Assembly (NCBI GenBank): GCA_027972325.1
Contig: JAPMOS010000063.1
Coordinates: 150,280 to 214,279 of the forward strand
DNA length: 64,000 nucleotides
Direction of reading: 5' to 3'
From: Paratrimastix pyriformis
Lineage: Eukaryota; Preaxostyla; Paratrimastigidae
Shown: piece by piece, positions 1 to 11,885 of the stretch
How the letters are laid out: each line of letters opens with the position of its first letter
Numbering within the stretch: position 1 is the stretch's first letter
The notes under the pieces: generated by a model
Told to the model about the DNA's origin: nothing
Seen by the model: the letters and a program-made list of their open reading frames with translations, nothing else
Database searches by the model: none
Made by a program: the position numbers and the translations under genes

Positions 1-296
1 GCACATTCCGAACGGGGCGGCTGGAGGGTTGGACGGAGGGGGGAGGCGGCGGTGGCGGCGGGGGGAGGTGGGGGGGAGGTGGGGGTGGTGGGGCAGTGGA
101 CTCCATGTTCAGCTGGGACCCACAGGCACCCCGTCCGCACCCACGCTTAAGGAAGTGCGAGTGTGCCGCGGGCGCAGCCTGAGGAGGTGGATGGGCTGAT
201 TGTGGTGGGGGATGCGGCTCGACAGCGGGCGATTTCTGTCGTTGAGAGAAAGTGGAGATCGAAGAACAGCAAGAGGTGAGCCCACGAATCCGAAGC
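1..296. repeat. G-rich low-complexity stretch, no gene seen
   Basis: Positions about 30-95 are runs of G with GGT and GGC triplets. The remainder carries no convincing coding frame on either strand. It may be an intron or the downstream flank of the minus-strand gene that ends near 297. Confidence 0.4.
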
Positions 297-763
297 CTAT
301 GCACAGACAGCGCGAGCAGGACGAGCCTCGGGGGCAGAGGGGGCGGCGGGTGCTCCCAGAGACCCCTGGAACGAGTGGTGTTGTGAATAGACGGCCGCCC
401 CGTGTTTCTCTTCCAGGCGATCAATCAGTGCGTTTAGACACTGATCAATTTTTTTCGAGTTAGTGGCGACATTGATGCTCTCGGACGTCGAGAGAATATG
501 TCCCAGCTCGAGCAAACGCAGCTTGCTATTCAATTGAATCCAGAAGTGGTGATCACTCAGCAGAATGAAGGCACAAACCTGAGCAACATCTTACTGTTTT
601 TCTTTTCGTCGAGCTGTGATGGCGTCCAGCCCCAAGAGGGCTCCCAGATGACGAGCAGAAATTGAAATACTTCGATGAGGGCTGCATTTGAAAGCTGGGC
701 AACTGCTTGAAACCTTGTGAGGGGACATCCAAGTTTTGAAAGTCTCTGAAGAGTAGTGCTCAT
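297..763 (-). CDS. small hypothetical protein, two exons, 3' end uncertain
   Basis: On the minus strand an ATG at 763 opens a frame beginning MSTTLQRLSKLG. A donor of the local type (CTCAG|GTTTGTG, near 573) and an acceptor (GAATAG, near 527) join it in frame to a second stretch beginning SKLRLLELGHILST, which runs into a helical segment with NALIDRLEEKH. The frame then becomes Ala/Pro-rich and stops at 297; that tail may belong to an unrecognised intron. The predicted product is about 130 residues, mostly helical, with no signal peptide or membrane segment. No family is recognised. It lies head to head with the flavoprotein gene starting at 835, leaving about 70 bp between the start codons. 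Support is the reading frame and a splice pair matching other introns here. Confidence 0.4.
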
Positions 764-834
764 GGAAAGGTTGCCCCTCTTTGAAAAATTGAACGAGTGG
801 GGCGAGGGGCACTAACCGTGTTGGTTGGAGACTG

Positions 835-2474
835 ATGTCTCATTTAGATCCGTTTGACGTTGCTGTTGTTGGAGGAGGTCCCGGAGGATCGACAACCGCC
901 TATTATCTCTGTAAATGTTCGAACCTTAAAGTGGCTCTTTTTGACCAGGCCCGGTTTCCCCGGCAAAAGGTTTGTGGAGAAGGGGTCGCATACGCGAGCC
1001 AACAAATTCTCGGTGAAATGGGTCTTCTCGAAAAAGTCTGCGAACATCGATTGCAAGACCTGACTGAGATATGCCATTCGGCATCATCAAGCTCCAACCC
1101 AACATCCATTACTGCTCCGCGGGAGGTCTCTCCTCGCCCAGCGGGATCTCGTATGTGGAGACGTCAACGCGTGGGCCCGCAGAGGTTCGCATCGCTATGG
1201 TCCACCGAACGATCCTCGATACTGCGATTCTGCGCAGAGCCGAACAGGTCTGTATCAACCCCCCCCCCCCCCCGTTCATCCTCCTCGTTGTAGGAAGGAT
1301 GCCGTGTGTTTGAAGGACACCACACAACCAAAGTCGAATATGACACGACCTCGGCATTATGGGTCCTTCGATTCTGTGTGACCCCAGGGGAGGAGGGCAA
1401 CGCCCTGGAGGACTCCTCTCGGGAGCGGACTTACCATGCTCGGGCGCTGGTGGCTGCGGACGGGGCGTCGAGCAACATTTGCCGGACATTAGGCCTCGTC
1501 ACCTCACCCCCACAGGCGTGGTCGTCGCAGAGCTACATTCGGGCTGGGACCCACCGGTTCCAGCACGACATGTTCTTCTTCTATCGGCCGTCGATCTCCC
1601 CCGGGTACGTCAGCCTCTTCACCATGGCCAATGGCGATGTCAACATGTGCGTATATGCGGTTCCAGGGACGGGTTTGAAGGCACCCGATGTCGTGGCCCT
1701 GCATGAACGGCTTCTCCGAGAGGACCCCCTCATCCGGGGGGCCCTCGGCCCCGAGGCGCAGTCGAGCCCCATCAAGGTTTGTGCCCCCGAGTGCGGAAGT
1801 CATCACAAACAATTCTGCGCATCCCCTAGGCCGGCCCACTGCGATGCGGGGGTAATAGGCGATCATACGCGCGCGCGCTTTTGGCTGTGGGTGACGCGGC
1901 TGGCTTCGTGGACCCACTCACTGGTCTGGTGCCAACAGCCCGCCCTGGTCGGGGCTGACCCGCTCTCCGATAGGTGAGGGCATCCACTGGGCAATGGTCT
2001 CAGGCCAGCTGGCCGCCCGAACGTTGGCCGAGGGCTTCGCCAAAGGGGACCTCAGCGCCCGCCAGATGGGTCGGTATCAAACCGGATGGCGGAGGGCCTT
2101 TGGCCGCGGGTTTTTTTGGTCTTCCGTCTTTGCGAAGGTCTGGATTTCTTCGCCCTTCGGTCGCATTCCTCACCGGCGGTGGTCAGGCCATCCGGTGGTG
2201 CCCCATCCTTCTCGATGCCGTGGTGGCGCGTGTCCGCGCGGACTCCGGGGCCTCAGGCGCGATCTCGCCCTTCGCGCGTGAGTGGGCCCTCTGCTTCGCT
2301 GGGACGCACTCGAAGGTGCGACTGCTCCACCCGCGGTATGCCCTCCCCCTTCTGGGCGGCGTCCTGCGCCTCGGGGCAGGGAGGATGGGCCGGGCTGTTG
2401 GCGGATGGGTGTGCGGGCTCGTCCGAGCTTCCCTCAGATTCCCCTCATCTTGGCACGGGAAGAAGCAACACTAG
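835..2474 (+). CDS. geranylgeranyl reductase family FAD-dependent oxidoreductase
   Basis: Predicted FAD/NAD(P)H-type reductase of the geranylgeranyl/digeranylgeranyl reductase family; members saturate isoprenoid chains or act on related quinone and lipid substrates. The N-terminus has the dinucleotide motif VVGGGPGGSTTAYYL (about residues 10-25) and the family signature FPRQKVCGEGV. The second FAD motif GDAAGFVDPLTGEG is rebuilt exactly by splicing. Introns: 1248-1293, 1777-1829, 1924-1973, 2138-2186 (46-53 nt, donors GTCTG or GTTTG, acceptors TAG/CAG). The last exon ends with the stop at 2472-2474. Exon lengths sum to 1442, one base short of a multiple of three, matching one frame break near 1069, where the frame of the first 78 codons passes to the frame that leads correctly into the first intron. 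The break may be an assembly indel or real decay. Substrate cannot be assigned. The family is mainly bacterial, archaeal and plastid, so lateral acquisition followed by intron gain is plausible. Confidence 0.8.
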
Positions 2475-2717
2475 CGGGATCATTTCCTGGCTCGTTGGCC
2501 AGCAGAAAAAGCAGTTTTTTGGTGCGGGCCAGTGGCAGTTGGCCCGTTTCTGGATGTCCGGGGACCGCTGTTAATTCCAGACAAACGGAATATAATGACC
2601 AACAATCCATGTCTGCGCTGAAAGAAGGGAAGTGCGAAAAACAAGGGCGCCGTTGCGAAGAAGGGGGTGCTGTTATGCGAAGAAGAGAAGTAAGCGACGG
2701 GACAGCCTTGCCCCCCG

Positions 2718-4104
2718 TTGACAAAGCCGGCGCCTTGGGGCAAGCGAGGCTGTCCACGGAGAGATGATGTGGGGAAAGCCTGTCCGCATCTCGAGTGGAG
2801 TCACACAAGGTTGGGCTTTCTTTCTTCGAAACATCTTGAAAATTTCCGTTCAGTCCCCCTAGTCCCTACCCGACGCAATTTCACTCATAGCAATCCTCCG
2901 ACCCGAACACCTACCGCACCCCCACCACCACCACTCGCGGCCACTCCAACTGAATTCCCAGCACTTGGGGTCCGAAAAGCACCGTCCGCGCCACTTTACC
3001 GAACCCCCGCTGCTCCCTCCCTGTCTCCGTCGAGCTTTCCCGCGCTGCCCTCCCTGGGGGGGTCCACCTCCGTCGGTGCGCGGCCGCCCGAGTCACCTGT
3101 TCGGGCTGCTTGTGACCGGTCGCCCGATCCCGATGAACAGGCACCCTCTGGCAGCCCCGCAGACAGACCCCCACTGTCGTTGCCGTCACCCCCGGTTGCA
3201 AGCGGCCCTCGCCCACCAACAAGCGCCCCCCCAAATCGCGAAGGTGACGGAGGCGCTCTGAGCGTCGAGCTGTTTGTCAGAGGGATCCCGCCCAGGACCC
3301 CGATCGAAAGGGTCGCCCAGGCCATCCGAGCGGCCCTGGCGAAGGCGGAGGGCGGCCAGGACCACCCCGACCGCCCAGTCCTGAAGCACCTCAAGCTGGA
3401 CCCGCCGTCCCGGCCCGGACAAACCATCTGGGGGTTCGCGCGGGTGGCGTCCTTGGAGCAGGCCCAGCTGCTCTGCGAGCATGCCCCCTGGCTGTCGGGC
3501 GTGCAGCTGGAGATGGATCTGTCCAACCGCCAGAGGCGCATCCCGTCCCGACCCTTGCCGGCGGCTCCTCCCGAGGACCGAGTCGAGCGGGAGCGGGACC
3601 CCTCGGGATCAGGCGTTCGTGAGGCCCGAGCCTGGCACGCCCGCACGCTTGAGCTCGGGACCGTGCTGCAGGAGGAGCCGCTGCTGAAAGTGGCCGTCGG
3701 CTGGGCGTCCGGCTTCACAAGTTACGTGGACGTCTTTCTGGAGCCCGCCACGCAGGTTGTCTGCCTGTCCTTCCAGCAGGGCGCCCTCGAGCGGGTCATG
3801 AAGATCCGGTGGGCCCAGATCCAGAGGCTTCGCATCGTGCGTGACGCCACACCCGCAGGGGGCCTCCGCACGGTGACCCTCATTCTCACCCTGAAGTGCC
3901 CCGCCCTGCTATACGCCTGCTCGCATGACGCGTACTCGGCCTCGTACGTCTCGGTGGCCGAGGCCGTGGCAGACCGGTTCAACAGCATCCGCACCACGGA
4001 CGACTTCACCACCGATGCCGCGGTCGGGTCGCACCTCACCTACATGCTTCGGTTCGAGCGCCCCAGGTCAGCCTCCCGCCTGGCATCTGGCGGGTAACAC
4101 ATCT

Positions 4105-4152
<48 letters not shown>

Positions 4153-6593
4153 ACCCAGCCCGCACGCAGTACTTGGGCCTGCCGTCTCTGGGTCCGCCAC
4201 GGAGGCCGAAATGGAGTCGCTCTGTGAGGCCTTCGCGCGGATCGGCTCGTCCTACGGGTGGATCGGCCGCCCGCGTAACTCCACGGACGTCTCCTTCACG
4301 GCCGAGTCGGTCGCCCGGCAGATCGCCCTGCAGCCCGCCGACGTGCACCGGGTGGAGCAGCTCGCGTCCGATGAGGTGCAGTGGGAGGCCCTGGAGACCG
4401 AGGCCCGCATTCCCTGGAAGGTGCTCTACCTGGTGCAGTGCCTGCTCTCGCAGGGCATCCTCCTGGCCCAGGCGCTGGACCTGCCCTTCTGGCGGATCAC
4501 CTACGAGTGCCAAGGTCGCCCTCGCCTTGCCCCGCTCGGCGCTCGAACGTCTTCCAACTCCCCTCCATTCCTCCATTCATTCTCCTCCCCCCCTGCCCGA
4601 TTCATGCAGGTCAACTCGACCCGGATGCGCCAACCCCGGGCCACCGCCCCTGCGGATACGAGCTGTTTTCGGAGGCCCTGACTCAGCTCTTTTGGAACGG
4701 GCGCCCCCTGCCGCGCCCCATGCAGGCTTGCCAGGAGGCCATCGGGGTCCGCGCGTCGTCGTTCATTCGCATCTCCGCAATCTCATCCTTCTGCCCCGGC
4801 CCACCTGCTGCCCCACAGCACCTGCTCGATCTGCAGTTGCCCCCCGACGCCGAGGTCTGGCGCAAGGAAAGCGAGGAGCAGTGCTGGGTGCCCAACGTCA
4901 TGGTGACCCCGACCCGGATGTGGTGCTACCCACCCGAGGCCGAGCGCAGCAACCGCATCGTGCGCCGGTACCCGTTCCCGGACCATTTCCTGCGGGTGTC
5001 CTTCATCGATGACGACTTCCGGTCTCTGACCAACCTGGGGATCGAGTGCGAGCCCCTTTACGACTATTGCACAAAGGTCCGGCAGCGGCCAGGGCGGGTG
5101 GGTGGAACGGGGAGGTGCCGAGGTGGACAGTCCCCCCCCCCCGAAAAGAGGGAAGAGAGACACCGCAAGAAATGTAGGCACAGTCCACGAGGGAAGCGCC
5201 ATAGTCAAGCAGTGTCCACCAAGCCAACATACGCAAGCAGGCGGCAGCGAACAAGGGTCAGTCAACGGCAAAGCGCTCAGGCGGAAGAGCACGTCAACAT
5301 CCGAGACCGGAAATCAGGACCCACAAGGGATCCGTCACATGGTGTGGATGGACAGCTCACGCTCTCACCACATCGCACGGCAGCAGCATGTGTCGCGCCA
5401 AAGGGGGTCCCCGACACAGGCAAGACAAGGGGCAATCGGAGCATATGACACAGACCTTTTCGATTGGGTGCGACGACACATATCGACACACATCGACACA
5501 CAGACGGACAGTAGCAAAGCAGTTTGGTCAGGAGCGAGCATGCCAGGGCCTGCACCTCGGGGCACACATATCGACATGATATCGACACATTTCGACACAT
5601 TTCGACACATTTCGACACATTTCGACACATTTCGACACATTTCGACACAGAACGACACATTTCGACACACAGACGGACCTTTTCGATTGGGTGCGCAAGT
5701 AGAATGTCGATGGCGAGCATCGACGACGGACGGGACGGGACGGCAACGAACGGGACGGGTCGGGACGGGACGGCGCACCAGGGACGGGACGTAGGGGCAG
5801 CACGACCAGGGCAGGCCGCACGTAGCACAGAGGGGCACGGTGAAGAACGGGACGGACGGGTCGGGACGAGACGGGACGGGGCCGGGGTGTGGAGAGTGTG
5901 GGGGGGAGCAGAAGTAGGGACAGGAAGAAGAAAGAAAACGGTCCATCCCCACGAGACGGGGAGTGGATCCGGAAAGTGTAGTGGCACCCAGAATGAGCCT
6001 ACTGATCGGAGCGCTAGGGGCAGTGCCACCACCTCCGGGGGATCCCCCCCGGCCACACACCACCACAGGACGGGACGAGCAAAGCAAAAGGACGGGACGA
6101 GCAAGGGGGACGGGACAGGACAGGACAGGGGACAAGGGACACGGGTCAGGACAGGCAGCTGAGTTACAGATGGATCGCCCATGGGGTCCACACTTGGTCG
6201 CCCCGGGACAGGAAGATCCAGTAACTGCAGCGCAGGACAGTGTCAGAGATCGAGGTGGAGAGGGTGTCAGAGATCGAGGTGGAGAGGGAGGGGACAGTGT
6301 CAAGGGTGGCATTCAGATAGAACTTGACAAGGGCCGGGGGCATGTCATAGATGAGCCGGCTCCATGAGAGGTCCTGATGCATGCACTCATCCCAGTGCAG
6401 AAACCGGCCCTGCACAGCCAGCGAGAGCAGGTGTCTCCTGTGTGCCTCGTTCTGTTCCTGTTTCACCACCCCCAGGACCGCGTGACGGTGCCCAGCCGCG
6501 TCCTCCTCGGGCTGGGGGGTCCGCTTCTTACAATGCAAGTGGTGAGAGCACTTGGACCGCAGCCAAATCGGGCGCGTCCACTAGTAAGCGATG

Positions 6594-6624
<31 letters not shown>

Positions 6625-9450
6625 ACACATACACACATTCGTGCTGTCTCTTCTACCTCTCTGGTTTTTGTTTTCCCGTTACTTCTTTCCCTCTTTACTC
6701 CACACACACACACGGATGCTTTCTTCAATGTGCCCCAAGGTCCTGCGGGCCGGAGTCTCCATCTGCGGCCGCCGGTTCGCGCCGCTCGTGTACAGCAGCA
6801 ACCAGCTGCGCGAGATGGCCTGGTGGATGTTCGCACCCGACGGCCAGATCACCGCCGACACCATTCGCCAGGAGCTGGGCGACTTCAGCATGGTCGGCTC
6901 GGTGCCCAAGTACGGCGCCAGGTCCGCGGGTGGATGCGCGCAGATGCCGCGGCGAGTGGCTGGTCGACGTGCGGCGGGATTCATCTTTCTCTTTTTGCTC
7001 TGGAACGGGCCCGGGATTGGACGGGCTTTTCGCCTGAGCGCGCTGCCCATTTCTTTGCCTGACCTCTGCCCGCGGTGAGTTGACAAGATGGGCCTGATGA
7101 TTCGGGTCGCCTGTGCCCTTCCTCTCCCCCGCCCCGGCAGGTTGGGCCTGGCCGTGACCAGCACCCTGAACACGATCACCTTGACGCCCCTCGATTTCAC
7201 CGTCATCAAGGACCTCAAGCGGGACGGGCGCTGCTTCACCGACGGGGTGGGCGCCGTCTCAGCGGAGATGGCCGAGCGGATTTGGAAGCAGTACCAGGTC
7301 TGGACGTGCGCCTGTCTTGTCTGCACCCTTGGAAATCCGCGTGGCGGACCCTTGCGTTTTTGGGTGCTGACATCCGTTTCGGATAGGACACACTCTGCCC
7401 GCTTTTCATTTGCCCTGACGTGCTGACGATGCGTTCTGGCGCATCTCTGTGGGACCGCCGCCTTTGAGTGGTGTCCTCCTTCCTCGTTTTTTCGTTGCCC
7501 GCATGTCGTGCCCCACTTCCCCGGCGGTGGTGTGTCGTTCTGTCTGTCTGGGAGCCGCCACTGTGGGTCGATGATGCGCGCGGTTCGGCTGTGGACATGC
7601 GTCAGGAATCGAGCGTCCCTGGCCGGAATTCATCCCACCGCACTTCCCCCCGCACTCACCCCCGCACTCACCGCACCTCGCACTCACCCCCGCACTCACC
7701 CCCCCACTCACCGCACCTCGCACTCACCACAGCGCGGTCAATATGCCATTCAGCACCGGCAGCACGTGGACAATTTGCTGGAGGCCGTGGCCGATCTGCA
7801 GGCCCGCTTTGTGCGGTCGCTGCTGGGCGGCCCGGCCCCCGAGAGGTCCCCTCCCTTCGCAGTCTTCGGACCAACCCGCCCGACGTTCGTCTACCCGCCC
7901 CGATCCGAACCGACCCTGGCCGAGTTCCAGATGGGCCCCGTCCCAAGCGCCTTCCAGGTCCGCCACCCTACGGCTGCGCTTCAGCTGCAATCTGCTCTCC
8001 CCTTTCGGCGGCCCCCGGAAACGTGTTCGAATACTGGCGTGCAGCATCCTTTCAACCCACCACCCACCCTCCATCTCCACACGCCAATTCTCCAGATTCG
8101 CCTTGGGGGCGCCAAGGGGATGCTCACCGTCTTGTCGGCAGCCCGCCCCGAGACGCGGAACTTCGAAGCGGCCGCCCCGCCTCCACGACCCGGGCTCGCC
8201 CCCCGCCGCGCCACCACCCGGGATTCCGGACCCTGCTGGCCCTGCCCCCGCCCTCGCCCCCCCTGTACGAGGTGTCTCTCTTCCTGCGCGAGTCGCAGGT
8301 CAAGTTCGCTTCGAAATACGCGGTGCTGGAGGTGTGCTCGGTGTCCATGCTCATGCCCGCCTACCTCAACCGGCAGATCATCCTCATCCTCTCCAACCTG
8401 GGCGTCCCCAACGCAGTTTTCCTCGACCTCCAGGTTCGCCTCCTCCGCCTGCCGCGCGCTCGTCTCCGCCGTCCCCTACGCGCACACTTGCACACACACT
8501 TTTTCGGCCATCGCTCCACGACCGATCCAATCTGCCCCCGCCACCGCAGGAGGAGATGCTCGCCCGGTGCAACCGGCTGTTCACGGACGCGCGGACGGCT
8601 CGACAGCTCATCAACCGGGAATGCCGCGACTCGGCCGGGCTGCGGTCGCTCTTCCTGCTGATGCTTGACAGGGGCCTCCTCCCGGGTAACGTCCGCACCC
8701 AGAGCCCTCGCAGAGACAAGCGGGGAGGGAGGCGCGATCATGCCCCTGATCGTTCTGCTCTTCATCCCATCCCACCCACCGCCACGGGCCACTCCATCCC
8801 GGACGTACACAGGACCCGTTCTTTTTCAACGCGATGCTGTCTCTCCGAAACCACATGCTCGCCCAAGTGCAGAAGCGCGCCCGAATTTACGTTCCCGAGG
8901 TCCGTGCGCAGGTGCTGATGCATGTTTGTGCCGCCGTGCGCCGCGGAACGTAATTTCCTCCATCGCCCCTCCTCCCTCCCCCCTCCCCCCCTCCCCCCCC
9001 CTCCCTCCCTCCCTCCCCCCCCGCCACGCCACGCCACGCCACGCCACGCCACGCCACGCCACGCCACGCCACGCCACGCCACGCCACGCCACGCCACGCC
9101 ACGCCACGCCACGCCACGCCACGCCACGCCACGCCACGCCACGCACTTCATCCGCATTCACCATTCCAGGCGGCGCTGCTGAAGGGGTCGCGGACGACAC
9201 GGGCGTCCTGGCCGAGGGCGAGGTTTTGTGCAGCTGCAGGAGCCCTTCAACGTCTCGGCCAAGGGGGACGCGTCCAATCCCAAGACACGCGTCGTGGTGG
9301 GCCCCGTGGTCCTCGCCCGCAATCCATGCGTGTGCCCGCACCACGTCTGCTGCTTCTTCTGCTTCTTCTTCTTCTGCTGCTGCTGCTTCTTCTTCTTCTT
9401 CTTCTGCTGCTGCTGCTGCTTCGTCTTCTTCTGCTGCTTCTTCTTCTTCT

Positions 9451-9488
<38 letters not shown>

Positions 9489-10213
9489 GATACCCTGCAT
9501 GATTGTGGCGGGGGGGGGGGGGGGGCACTCGATTGAAATTGACGTGGCCCCATCTCCTTCGTCACTCCTGCCACTCCCCTCATTCACTCTCCCCCTCCCA
9601 CACCTTAACCCGCGCACTGTGCACCCCATCCTTTGTATAGATCGTAGTGGCCCAGGCCCGGGACTACCCCCAGCTGCACCACCTGATCAACGTTGTGGTA
9701 TTCTCGACCAAGGGGGCGCGCCCCATGCCGGACATCCTCTCCGGGGGCGACCTCGACGGCGACGACTACTTCATCTCGTGGGACCCCAAGCTGATCCCGC
9801 CCCGAACCTACCCGCCCACTGACACCCCCGCCGACTCCCCTGCCGACACGCTCAAGTGCCCCACCCCCACCTGCTACGCCTTCGATGATGTGGTGGACTT
9901 CTTCGTCAAGTTCGCGCGCATGAACAACTTGGGCGTGCTCAGCAACACCTACCTGGCCATGGCCGATCAGAGCCCACAGGGTCCGAGGACAGATTCGTCG
10001 GGGAGACGGGAGATGAATGCTTGGGGCTGGAGGGGGGACGGGGTGGGGAGGGCGACCGGGACGGGAAGGCGAGCGGGAAGGCGAGATGGCGAGTGGGATG
10101 GCCGAGACGGACGCTGCAGGGAAAGGGGAGACGGTGGGCTTCAGGGGCGGGGGCCCGGAGGGGGCCGGCTGCGGGGACGAGTTGCGGGAATGTGGATGAT
10201 GAGCCCCCCCCCC

Positions 10214-10244
<31 letters not shown>

Positions 10245-11788
10245 ACTTGGTGGGTGAGTTTCTTATCCTGCTTCGCCACTTCGTCACAGGGATCTTCGAC
10301 CAACGCTGCGTGGATCTGGCGGGGCTCATCAACAAAGCTGTGGATGCCGCCAAGACTGGCCATTTCCAACAGCTGCCCCACAAGCTGCGGGTCGACAAGG
10401 TCTCGGCCTTCATATGCCCCCCCCCCCCCCCCCCCCCCCCCCCCGCTATTCCCCCCCAGGCTGCGCCCTGACTCACATCCGGCGCTCCCTCGCACCTTCG
10501 CCCCTTGCCGTGGACCCGCGGCAGTACCCGGACTTCATGGAAAAGGGCGTAGACGTGCCGCAGTACGAGTCGGTGACCGTCCTGGGGCTCCTCTACCGGG
10601 CGGCCTGCAAGAGGCCGCCTCCCTGTGGGGTGCCCTTCGAGCTGAACGACCAGAGCGGCGCCTGGCACACGGAGGGCTCACCTCTTGTGCGCCTCGCCCC
10701 CGGGTATGAGGTCGCGCCTCCCCGCCGCCGCTCCCTCCGTTCGCTGACATCGGGGAAGCCGAAGCCGCACAGCTCACACATCCACGGAACGGAACGGGAC
10801 CGCGAGAGCCGATCGGCTGGGGCGCAGGCTAAAGCCACTCAACGGATCCCAGGGCTGTCACGATCTGGCCCCACCGTTTTTCACCGCCGTGCTCCTTTCC
10901 GCCCCGCTCCACCATCCCTTGCACAGGAGTATCTCCCTCAGGCCATCGAGATCCGGGATGCCTTCAACTTCGAGCTGGAAGGTCGGCACTCGCTCATGTT
11001 TGCGCTGCCTCTGTTCGTCCATGGGGTTTGCTCCAACCCGGGGAAGAGAACCATCCCTTCTCCTGGTCTGCTGGGTCGTGACCCAGGTCTTCTGCGGCAG
11101 TTCGGCCTCCTGGAGCCCCTCTACAGCCGCGCCACCCCTCGCCCCGGGGCCGCGTTGGGCGGCGCCGCCAGTTCGATCTTCCCGCCCCTCTCTCAGGCCA
11201 TCGCGGCCACGCTGACCCACCAGCGCGCCGTCCCGTCGAGGCCCCCTGCCGTCGCCTCTGTAGACACTGCAGCCTCCATCGCGACTGCTACCACCACCGC
11301 CACTCCCGCCCCCGTCGTGCCTGCCCTCGAGGCGGACCGGCTGGCCACGACCAGCCTCACCGAGGAGCAGTACATCCGGAAGAAGCTGCGCGATGCCGAG
11401 GCCCAGCTCGTGACCGGTCCGTAGACGGGTTCTGTGGGCAGTGTGCGCCAACCAGCCACTTGCGCTGAGACTCCTTCTTTCGGTAGGCGCCCTTGCGAAA
11501 CTGGACAAACGCCTGAAGAGAAGGAGATTTGTGGGCACTGAGCTTCGCGTCGGTGAGGCCGTGCGCTCGCTTCGAGAAAGGTATGTCTTGCTCTTTAAAA
11601 ACCTGTGCGCCCAGGCGGAGGCATCCATCTCTCCGGTCGAAATGGCACGCCTGTTGGCCTCGGCCTGGTACGCCTCGGCGTACTATCATGCAAACCCCGA
11701 GCAGCCTTTTCTGACCTTTGGTTGGATTGTTGGTGAAATTCTTCTCGCTGACGAGAATTGGGGAGACCAAAGTCACGTTCAAGAGTAA
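2718..11788 (+). CDS. RNA-dependent RNA polymerase (eukaryotic RNAi type)
   Basis: Cell-encoded RdRP of the RDR/QDE-1 superfamily, which copies RNA into dsRNA for small-RNA silencing. The catalytic DLDGDDYF motif lies in [16 protein letters not shown] (about 9748-9787). Other family blocks, in order: a possible RRM-like segment near 3260-3500, [75 protein letters not shown]. Introns: 4067-4158, 4515-4609, 5077-6739, 6922-7140, 7298-7732, 7958-8095, 8129-8271 (inferred), 8434-8549, 8691-8812, 8900-9169, 9345-9640, 9981-10289, 10400-10524 (acceptor uncertain), 10711-10926, 10982-11086, 11417-11486. The exon sum is two bases short of a multiple of three, matching one base missing in a G run near 9183-9186 and one in the T run at 9224-9227. 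Predicted product about 1,550 residues. No in-frame ATG precedes the domain, so the start probably lies in a missed upstream exon; 2718 is only the limit of the open frame. Confidence 0.88.
4103..4155 (+). repeat. poly(C) followed by (AC)n inside an RdRP intron
   Basis: A run of about 34 C is followed by (AC)n directly before the acceptor CACCCAG. Similar C-run plus AC-run tracts sit in introns at 6595-6640 and 10204-10246, and a plain C run at 10417-10444. Confidence 0.9.
5120..5400. repeat. dispersed repeat, copy 1
   Basis: This segment inside the large RdRP intron aligns by eye with 21541-21650: both contain a block reading about CACAGTYCAC, then AGGGA, then CAGTGYCC and CCAAGCC. Similarity fades past roughly 120 bp. 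It is probably a shared piece of a decayed interspersed element. Confidence 0.6.
5572..5690. repeat. tandem repeat of TTCGACACAT
   Basis: At least seven near-perfect copies of the 10-bp unit TTCGACACAT occur. A related CGACACA-rich stretch lies at 5470-5515. Both flanks carry the same block CTTTTCGATTGGGTGCG (about 5457 and 5679), so the array sits inside a short direct duplication. Confidence 0.85.
6164..6538 (-). pseudogene. LINE reverse-transcriptase C-terminal fragment
   Basis: A minus-strand frame contains [13 protein letters not shown], then [13 protein letters not shown] and [14 protein letters not shown]. This spacing of a QG-W block, a W-LIY block and a KF-LNA-DT-P block is recalled from the region after the reverse-transcriptase domain in several animal and protist non-LTR retrotransposons. 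The frame then degenerates into a short duplicated STSISDT segment. It lies antisense within the 1.66-kb RdRP intron and is clearly truncated. Family assignment rests on motif memory, not on a search. Confidence 0.5.
6665..6715. repeat. dispersed TTTTCCCGTTACT repeat, copy 1
   Basis: TTTTCCCGTTACTTC then TTTCCCTCTTTA, flanked by AC-rich runs. Matching copies occur at 22258-22310 and 54934-54980. Confidence 0.8.
9022..9143. repeat. tandem CCACG pentamer array
   Basis: About 24 consecutive CCACG units lie inside the RdRP intron 8900-9169. They create long spurious open frames on both strands. Confidence 0.95.
9350..9490. repeat. (TTC)n/(TGC)n triplet array
   Basis: Mixed TTC and TGC triplets fill the start of RdRP intron 9345-9640. 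Apparent poly-Gln, poly-Ser, poly-Phe or poly-Glu frames here are artefacts of the repeat. A run of about 18 G follows at 9509-9526. Confidence 0.95.
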
Positions 11789-11885
11789 GCTCTCTTCTTG
11801 CAAATACATTCGATTTTATTTCTTGTCTTTGACACGGCAGGAGTGAGTTGCCGCGGAATGTGAGGACGCAGGCATCAGTTTGGAG

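Noticed and set aside
5277-6312. 300-codon Pro/Ser-rich minus-strand frames
   Set aside because: Derived from GACGGGAC-like and TTCGACACAT repeats in the RdRP intron; no family motif outside the LINE fragment at 6164-6538.
8665-9822. Long frames rich in HATPR, AWRGV, poly-Gln, poly-Ser, poly-Glu or poly-Phe
   Set aside because: Translations of the CCACG and TTC/TGC arrays in RdRP introns, open on both strands because the repeat has no stops.
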